Shown here piece by piece: positions 1-3,708 of a stretch of 5,464 nt of DNA (its first letter is position 1; each line of letters opens with the position of its first letter). The notes under the pieces are model-generated. The model saw nothing but the letters and a program-made list of their open reading frames with translations, was not told where the DNA came from and ran no database searches. The stretch is from the NCBI GenBank assembly GCA_910577995.1, contig CAJTND010000005.1, forward strand, positions 1 through 5,464. The letters are read 5' to 3'. This DNA comes from an uncultured Christensenella sp. (GTDB lineage: Bacteria > Bacillota > Clostridia > Christensenellales > Pumilibacteraceae). A program made the translations under genes and the position numbers.

Positions 1-16
1 CGGTGTATATACATTG

Positions 17-1216
17 TCATTTGTTGAGAAGCTCGTAGCCCTCGGCGCGAAGCTCGTCGACGACGCGCTTGCCGTGCTCCGCGCCCGAAACTTCGCAGGT
101 GATGTGCAGTATCGTTTCGTTGAGCGACAGTTCGGCGTTAACGCGGTCGTACTGTATCGATATGACGTTTGCGCCGCTCTGCGCGAGTATGCGGCTGACG
201 TGTTCGAGCGAGCCGGGCTTATCGGAAAGTACGACGGAGAGCCGTATCTGTCTGCCGCGGCTTATAAGACCTTTTTCTATGATCTTGTGTACGAAACCTA
301 CGTCGACGTTGCCGCCCGACAGCAGGCACACGCATTTCTTGCCCTGTATAAAAGGGTAGCGTCCGCACAGCGCCGCGGCAAGCCCCGCCGCGCCCGCAGG
401 CTCGACTATCTCCTTCGCGCGTTCTATGAGCGCGATTATCGCCGACGCTATCTCGTCGTCGGTGACGGTGACGATGCCGTCGGCGTATTCGTTGATATAC
501 TTCATGGTGATATCGCCGGGACGCTTGACCGCTATGCCGTCGGCGATGGTGAATATCTTATCGAGCGTAGTCGGCGCGCCGCCGAAGGAGCGGGCGACAG
601 CCGCCGCGCCCGAGGCTTGTACGCCGTAGACCTTTACGTTCGGCGCGACGTGCTTTACGGCGTATGCTACGCCGGCGAGCAGTCCGCCGCCGCCTGCGGG
701 TACGAGTATGACTTCCGCATCGGGCATGCTCTCCATTATCTCCAAGCCGACGGTGCCCTGTCCGGCTATTACGTCCTCGTCGTCGAACGGGGGAATGAAT
801 ATACCGCCCTCGGCTTTGCAGTCGGCGATAGCCTTTGCCTGAGCGTCGTCGAACACGTCGCCGTGCAGAACGACTTTCGCGCCGTAGCCCTCGGTCGCAG
901 ATATCTTGGCGATGGGCGTCGACAGCGGCATATAAATTACGGACTGCACGCCGCGCCGCGTCGCCGCGTAAGCGACGCCCTGCGCGTGGTTGCCTGCCGA
1001 ACAGCTGAACACCTTCGTGCCCGCTTTAAGATCGAGCTTGCTTATCTTATTGAACGCGCCGCGTACCTTGAACGAACCCGTCTTTTGCAGGTTTTCGCAT
1101 TTGAGATAAACGTCCGCGCCCGACATGGCGGAAAAGGTCTCCGACCGTTCTATCGGCGTGACGTGCACGACGCCTTCGAGACGTTTTTTCGCTTGCTTGA
1201 TATCTTTTAGTTCCAT
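17..1216 (-). CDS. ilvA: Threonine ammonia-lyase (threonine dehydratase), PLP-dependent, with C-terminal ACT-like domain
   Basis: This enzyme deaminates L-threonine to 2-oxobutanoate and ammonia in the cytoplasm, for isoleucine synthesis or threonine catabolism. The 399-residue product has a fold-type II PLP core: GSFKVRGA carries the Schiff-base lysine at K50, SAGNHAQG (73-80) is the substrate loop, PAGGGG (173-178) is the phosphate-binding glycine loop, and LLSGGN lies at 298-303. A segment starting near residue 326 (SVVLSDKPGSLEHV) resembles an ACT domain, as in the roughly 400-residue family members. The ATG at 1214-1216 gives the family-typical N-terminus MELKDIKQAKKRLEGVV. An in-frame ATG 21 codons upstream adds a non-conserved stretch that would span the promoter, so I rejected it. 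No Shine-Dalgarno precedes the chosen ATG; see the promoter entry. The gene is divergent from mraZ, and what follows it lies outside the window. The ACT-like domain suggests allosteric control, but whether the role is biosynthetic (IlvA) or catabolic (TdcB-like) cannot be told from sequence alone. Confidence 0.95.
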   Translation of the reverse strand: MELKDIKQAKKRLEGVVHVTPIERSETFSAMSGADVYLKCENLQKTGSFKVRGAFNKISKLDLKAGTKVFSCSAGNHAQGVAYAATRRGVQSVIYMPLSTPIAKISATEGYGAKVVLHGDVFDDAQAKAIADCKAEGGIFIPPFDDEDVIAGQGTVGLEIMESMPDAEVILVPAGGGGLLAGVAYAVKHVAPNVKVYGVQASGAAAVARSFGGAPTTLDKIFTIADGIAVKRPGDITMKYINEYADGIVTVTDDEIASAIIALIERAKEIVEPAGAAGLAAALCGRYPFIQGKKCVCLLSGGNVDVGFVHKIIEKGLISRGRQIRLSVVLSDKPGSLEHVSRILAQSGANVISIQYDRVNAELSLNETILHITCEVSGAEHGKRVVDELRAEGYELLNK

Positions 1217-1222
1217 ACCGAT

Positions 1223-1252
1223 ATTATAAGGCTTTGCGCCGCCCGTTGTCAA
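1223..1252 (-). promoter_or_regulatory. Sigma-A/sigma-70 type promoter of the threonine ammonia-lyase gene, predicted leaderless
   Basis: On the minus strand a perfect TTGACA (1252-1247) is followed by an 18-bp spacer and a perfect TATAAT (1228-1223). Only 6 bases separate the -10 box from the ATG at 1216-1214. Initiation about 7 bases past the -10 would start the transcript on the A of the ATG, leaving no leader. Consistently, no GGAGG-like site lies in the 20 bases before the ATG. The boxes are seen directly; the start site is inferred from normal promoter geometry. Confidence 0.85.
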
Positions 1253-1286
1253 TGATTTTCGCCGCCGCGGCGCGCGCAATTTGCGA

Positions 1287-1317
1287 CGGCGTTTCGCTGT
1301 TTTCGACGGAAACGCCG
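1287..1317. repeat. 9-bp perfect inverted repeat in the divergent intergenic region
   Basis: CGGCGTTTC (1287-1295) and GAAACGCCG (1309-1317) are perfect reverse complements separated by 13 bases. The repeat lies about 35 bp upstream of the threonine ammonia-lyase -35 box and about 85 bp upstream of the mraZ -35 box, outside both predicted transcripts. A regulator-binding site is therefore more plausible than an RNA hairpin. No regulator is identified, and repeats of this size also occur by chance in GC-rich DNA. Confidence 0.45.
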
Positions 1318-1388
1318 AGTTTTCGGTAACGATACCTGTCGCTTAATGATTTTTATTGCGTAAAAAAGCGATAAAAAATTCGATAAAA

Positions 1389-1413
1389 AGGGTCAAATGG
1401 GGTTGACTGTGGT
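1389..1413 (+). promoter_or_regulatory. Candidate MraZ operator: three direct repeats with 10-bp period
   Basis: AGGGT (1389-1393), GGGGT (1399-1403) and GTGGT (1409-1413) repeat exactly every 10 bp with 5-base spacers; two of the spacers, and the bases after them, make an exact 8-mer direct repeat GGTCAAAT (1391-1398 and 1411-1418). This matches the known architecture of MraZ targets, described as three TGGGN units separated by 5 bases upstream of mraZ. The array straddles the mraZ -35 box (1403-1408), so bound MraZ would block RNA polymerase. Repeats and spacing are seen directly; binding by this MraZ is inferred from family knowledge. Confidence 0.75.
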
Positions 1414-1431
1414 CAAATTTTGTTGTATAAT
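1403..1431 (+). promoter_or_regulatory. Promoter of the mraZ-rsmH-ftsL-like operon
   Basis: TTGACT (1403-1408) and a perfect TATAAT (1426-1431) are separated by an optimal 17 bp, preceded by A-rich DNA (1361-1389) that could act as an UP element. The expected transcript start is near 1438, giving a leader of about 39 bases before the TTG start of mraZ. A small hairpin (AACGC 1441-1445 with GCGTT 1451-1455) can form in the leader ahead of the ribosome-binding site. Confidence 0.88.
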
Positions 1432-1464
1432 GGTCGAGTAAACGCAAAAGGCGTTGACACGCGC

Positions 1465-1468
1465 GAGG
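1465..1468 (+). promoter_or_regulatory. Ribosome-binding site that fixes the mraZ TTG start
   Basis: GAGG, extending to GAGGT, ends 8 bases before the TTG at 1477. This optimal spacing selects that TTG over the in-frame TTG at 1420, which lies upstream of and partly beside the promoter -10 box and so would not be on the mRNA. Confidence 0.8.
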
Positions 1469-1476
1469 TAAAAGGA

Positions 1477-1902
1477 TTGTTCTACGGGTCTTACCATCAT
1501 CAATTAGACGATAAAGGGCGGTTGCGCATACCGCCTAAGTTTCGTGAACTTCTCGGCGAAAAGCCGATGATGATGCTCGGATTCGAGAAATGCCTTGTCG
1601 TGTACCCGCGCGCGGACTTCGAGGAGCGCATATCCAAGCGTTTCGACGAGGCGGACGTGCTCGATCCCGATATGGCGGACGTCAAGCGCATCATCTTCGC
1701 CAACACTATGGAAGTGAGCGAGGACAAGCAGAACCGCGTTCAGATACTTCCGTTTTTTGCGGAGAGCTGCGGCATGAGCAAGAACCTCGTTACGATAGGC
1801 GCGCGCGACTGCATAGAGATATGGGACGAGGAAGTCTACAACGAGCACATGAAGAGCGTCGACGTCAAGAAGATACTGTCGTCGTTCCGCAACAAGCAAT
1901 GA
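1477..1902 (+). CDS. mraZ: Transcriptional regulator MraZ
   Basis: MraZ is a ring-forming DNA-binding protein that opens the dcw cluster and usually represses its own promoter. The 141-residue product fits the family's usual length of about 140-150. It has two SpoVT/AbrB-like halves: the first carries DDKGRLRIPPKFREL (residues 11-25) and the second DKQNR (83-87), followed by the typical ending VTIGARDCIEIWDEE. The second copy of the DxxGR signature has Asn in place of the usual Gly. Translation is assigned to a TTG at 1477 with GAGGT 8 bases upstream, which yields the canonical MraZ beginning (MFYGSYHHQLDDKGRL). The stop overlaps the rsmH start by ATGA, so the two are probably translationally coupled. 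Three repeats at the promoter suggest autoregulation. Confidence 0.95.
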   Translation: MFYGSYHHQLDDKGRLRIPPKFRELLGEKPMMMLGFEKCLVVYPRADFEERISKRFDEADVLDPDMADVKRIIFANTMEVSEDKQNRVQILPFFAESCGMSKNLVTIGARDCIEIWDEEVYNEHMKSVDVKKILSSFRNKQ

Positions 1903-2798
1903 CTTACCATATCCCCGTCATGCGCGACGAGGTGCTGGACGGGCTTAGGATAGAGAAGGGCAAGACCTATCTCGACGCTACGCTCGGCGGCGGCGGTCAT
2001 ACGGGCGCGATACTCGGGCGCGGCGGCAAGGTGATAGCCATCGACCGCGACGACGATGCGCTCGACTACTGCAAGACCGTCCTTTCGGACGGAGCGACGT
2101 ACATTAAAGGCGAATACGAACGGGCGGCGGAGCTGCTCGGCGGCATAGGCGTTGCGTCGGTGTCGGGCGCGGTGATGGACCTCGGAGTTTCGTCGCATCA
2201 GCTCGACGACGCGGAGCGCGGGTTTTCGTACATGCGGAGCGGTCCTCTGGATATGCGCATGGACAGGAACGGCGGGTTTTCCGCATACGACGTCGTCAAC
2301 GGTTATACCGCGGACGAGCTCGCCGATATACTCCGCAGGTACGGCGAGGAGAGCTTTGCGGGACGCATCGCGAGAGCGATAGTCGCGCGGCGCGAGAAGT
2401 CGGCGATAAAGACGACGACGGAGCTAAGCGATATAATAGTTTCGTCAGTGCCGCACCGCAAGGGCGGACACCCCGCCAAAAAGACTTTTCAGGCGATACG
2501 GATAGAGGTCAACGGCGAGCTAAAAGGCTTATACGCCGCCGTTACCGATATTTTCGGACTGATAGAGCGCGGCGGTCGGCTGTGCGTCATCAGCTTTCAT
2601 TCGTTGGAGGATAGGATAGTCAAGTCGGCTTTTGCCGAGCTTTCCGCCGACTGTATATGTCCCAAATATTTGCCCGTGTGCGTATGCGGTCATCGCGCCG
2701 TCGGCAAGACGATAGCCAAGATAAGACCGTCGCAGGAAGAACTCGATACCAATCCGCGCAGTGCGAGCGCAACGCTGCGCGTGATCGAAAAACTTTGA
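1899..2798 (+). CDS. rsmH: 16S rRNA (cytosine(1402)-N(4))-methyltransferase RsmH (MraW)
   Basis: RsmH uses S-adenosylmethionine to methylate N4 of C1402 in 16S rRNA, in the decoding centre of the 30S subunit. The 299-residue product is near the usual 310 and collinear with the family: YHIPVMRDEVLDGL (3-16), the SAM loop TLGGGGHTGAIL (28-39), AIDRDDDAL (47-55), VMDLGVSSHQLD (92-103), RGFSYMRSGPLDMRMD (107-122), KKTFQAIRIEVN (194-205), ISFHSLEDRIVK (231-242) and the C-terminal NPRSASATLRVIEK. Cysteines 252, 254, 262 and 264 form the CxC-CxC cluster common in Gram-positive RsmH and absent from E. coli RsmH; metal binding there is speculation. The ATG at 1899 overlaps the mraZ stop (ATGA), and no clear Shine-Dalgarno precedes it, so translation probably depends on ribosomes finishing mraZ. 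An open frame continues further upstream, but only as a shadow of mraZ. Confidence 0.97.
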   Translation: MTYHIPVMRDEVLDGLRIEKGKTYLDATLGGGGHTGAILGRGGKVIAIDRDDDALDYCKTVLSDGATYIKGEYERAAELLGGIGVASVSGAVMDLGVSSHQLDDAERGFSYMRSGPLDMRMDRNGGFSAYDVVNGYTADELADILRRYGEESFAGRIARAIVARREKSAIKTTTELSDIIVSSVPHRKGGHPAKKTFQAIRIEVNGELKGLYAAVTDIFGLIERGGRLCVISFHSLEDRIVKSAFAELSADCICPKYLPVCVCGHRAVGKTIAKIRPSQEELDTNPRSASATLRVIEKL

Positions 2799-2810
2799 GG
2801 AAGGTGAAAC

Positions 2811-3593
2811 ATGGTCACTACAAAACGACAGATCAATAAAGAGCGTGACCGCTTCGGCGGTTACGACGACGGCATGCAGTCGGTACGCGCCGACGGCGTC
2901 GTTGCCGAGCGTCAAAACGTAGTGCCCGGTGATATATCGTCCGTACATACTGTCGGCATGAAGAACGTTACCGTTTCCGACGCGCTGCCCGAGCTCGAAC
3001 AGCTTCCGCCGATAACCGCGGGCGCGGTCTACGCCGATACGCAGACAGCGGAACGTCCGCTGTACTCGACGCGCGAAACGCTGAACGTTCCGCCGCGTCC
3101 CGCGCCGCAACCGAAAAAACTCGAACATGCGGACATCATGCCGTCGGTCAAGACGCAAAAGGCGCTCGAACATGCGTCGTCCGTCGCGGACGATACAGAG
3201 TCCGCGCCGTCTACGGCACAGCGCCGCCGCACCCACACCAATCTCAATCCGCGCACCAAGGTCCTGCTTTTCGTTTACCTCGCGGTGGCATTCGTGCTCG
3301 CGGTAGCGGTGATAGCGACCGGTATATCGATATCGCGCGCGACTGCGCAGGCGGCAGAGCTCGCCGCGGACATCGCCGCCAAGCAGGCGACCGTAGTCAT
3401 ACAGGAAGAGACGATAGCGACGCTCACCGACGAGGCGACCATACGCGACGAAGCCGTGGCTAACGGAATGGTATCGGCAGGCGATCCGTCCTACACCGTG
3501 TCGCGCGTCGACAAGGTGGTATATCCCGAAGCAGAGCCGCACGTTAACGGATTCGATAAGTTCTGCGACTGGCTGTCGAAGATAATAGGCTGA
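2811..3593 (+). CDS. FtsL-like bitopic cell division protein with long cytoplasmic tail
   Basis: This 260-residue protein sits in the FtsL position, 12 bases after rsmH and before the PBP gene, behind a good ribosome-binding site (AGGAAGGTG, ending 4 bases before the ATG). It has one hydrophobic segment at about 151-173 (VLLFVYLAVAFVLAVAVIAT), preceded by RRR (138-140) and R148/K150, so the N-terminus should be cytoplasmic. Residues 174-218 are Ala/Glu/Ile/Thr-rich with a coiled-coil-like heptad pattern, as in FtsL/DivIC proteins, which bind each other and regulate the septal synthase. The tail of about 150 residues is polar, rich in Pro, Thr, Ser and Ala, apparently disordered, and contains LEHA twice (104-107, 119-122). 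Classical FtsL is only about 100-120 residues. The C-terminus ends in an amphipathic segment, FDKFCDWLSKIIG. Topology and context support the assignment; sequence alone does not prove homology, and an unnamed membrane protein is possible. Confidence 0.75.
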   Translation: MVTTKRQINKERDRFGGYDDGMQSVRADGVVAERQNVVPGDISSVHTVGMKNVTVSDALPELEQLPPITAGAVYADTQTAERPLYSTRETLNVPPRPAPQPKKLEHADIMPSVKTQKALEHASSVADDTESAPSTAQRRRTHTNLNPRTKVLLFVYLAVAFVLAVAVIATGISISRATAQAAELAADIAAKQATVVIQEETIATLTDEATIRDEAVANGMVSAGDPSYTVSRVDKVVYPEAEPHVNGFDKFCDWLSKIIG

Positions 3594-3597
3594 ACAT

Positions 3598-3623
3598 AAA
3601 GAGACCCTCGGGTCTCTTTTTTT
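3598..3623 (+). terminator. Intrinsic (Rho-independent) terminator after the FtsL-like gene
   Basis: GAGACC (3601-3606) pairs with GGTCTC (3611-3616) around a CTCG tetraloop, flanked by AAA (3598-3600) that can pair with the first T residues, and followed by seven T (3617-3623). It begins 5 bases after the FtsL-like stop codon. The structure is textbook, and it separates mraZ-rsmH-ftsL from the PBP gene. Confidence 0.88.
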
Positions 3624-3708
3624 ATGCCGTTTTGTTTATGCGCGTGCCTGCCGTCCGTATTTTTCGAGCGGAGCCGGAATATACATAGTGACGGAAAAGA
3701 GGTGGTAT
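3624..3708 (+). other. Leader region between the terminator and the PBP gene
   Basis: These 85 bases hold a good ribosome-binding site, GAGGTGG (3699-3705), next to the ATG at 3709. I see no convincing promoter: TATACA (3680-3685) resembles a -10 box, but the bases around 3657-3662 do not resemble TTGACA. The PBP gene is therefore transcribed either by read-through of the terminator or from a promoter with a poor -35 or one read by another sigma factor. Confidence 0.5.

Noticed and set aside
14..1210. 398-codon open frame on the plus strand
   Set aside because: It lies antisense to the threonine ammonia-lyase, is rich in Arg, Ala and Tyr with no recognisable motif, and has no ribosome-binding site; GC-rich codon bias opens such frames.
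1217..1279. 21-residue N-terminal extension of the threonine ammonia-lyase
   Set aside because: It would include the -35 and -10 boxes, and its residues do not fit the family N-terminus.
1590..1898. Upstream extension of rsmH
   Set aside because: The frame is open but overlaps mraZ, and the predicted residues match nothing; the RsmH N-terminus (YHIPVM) begins right after the ATG at 1899.
2529..3542. 337-codon open frame on the minus strand
   Set aside because: It spans the rsmH-ftsL-like junction in antisense and has an Arg-rich composition typical of shadow frames, without domains or a promoter.
3657..3685. Promoter for the PBP gene with TATACA as -10
   Set aside because: The corresponding -35 (GTATTT or neighbours) is too far from TTGACA to call.
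3688..3708. GTG start seven codons upstream for the PBP
   Set aside because: It is in frame, but the good ribosome-binding site GAGGTGG lies after it and serves the ATG at 3709.
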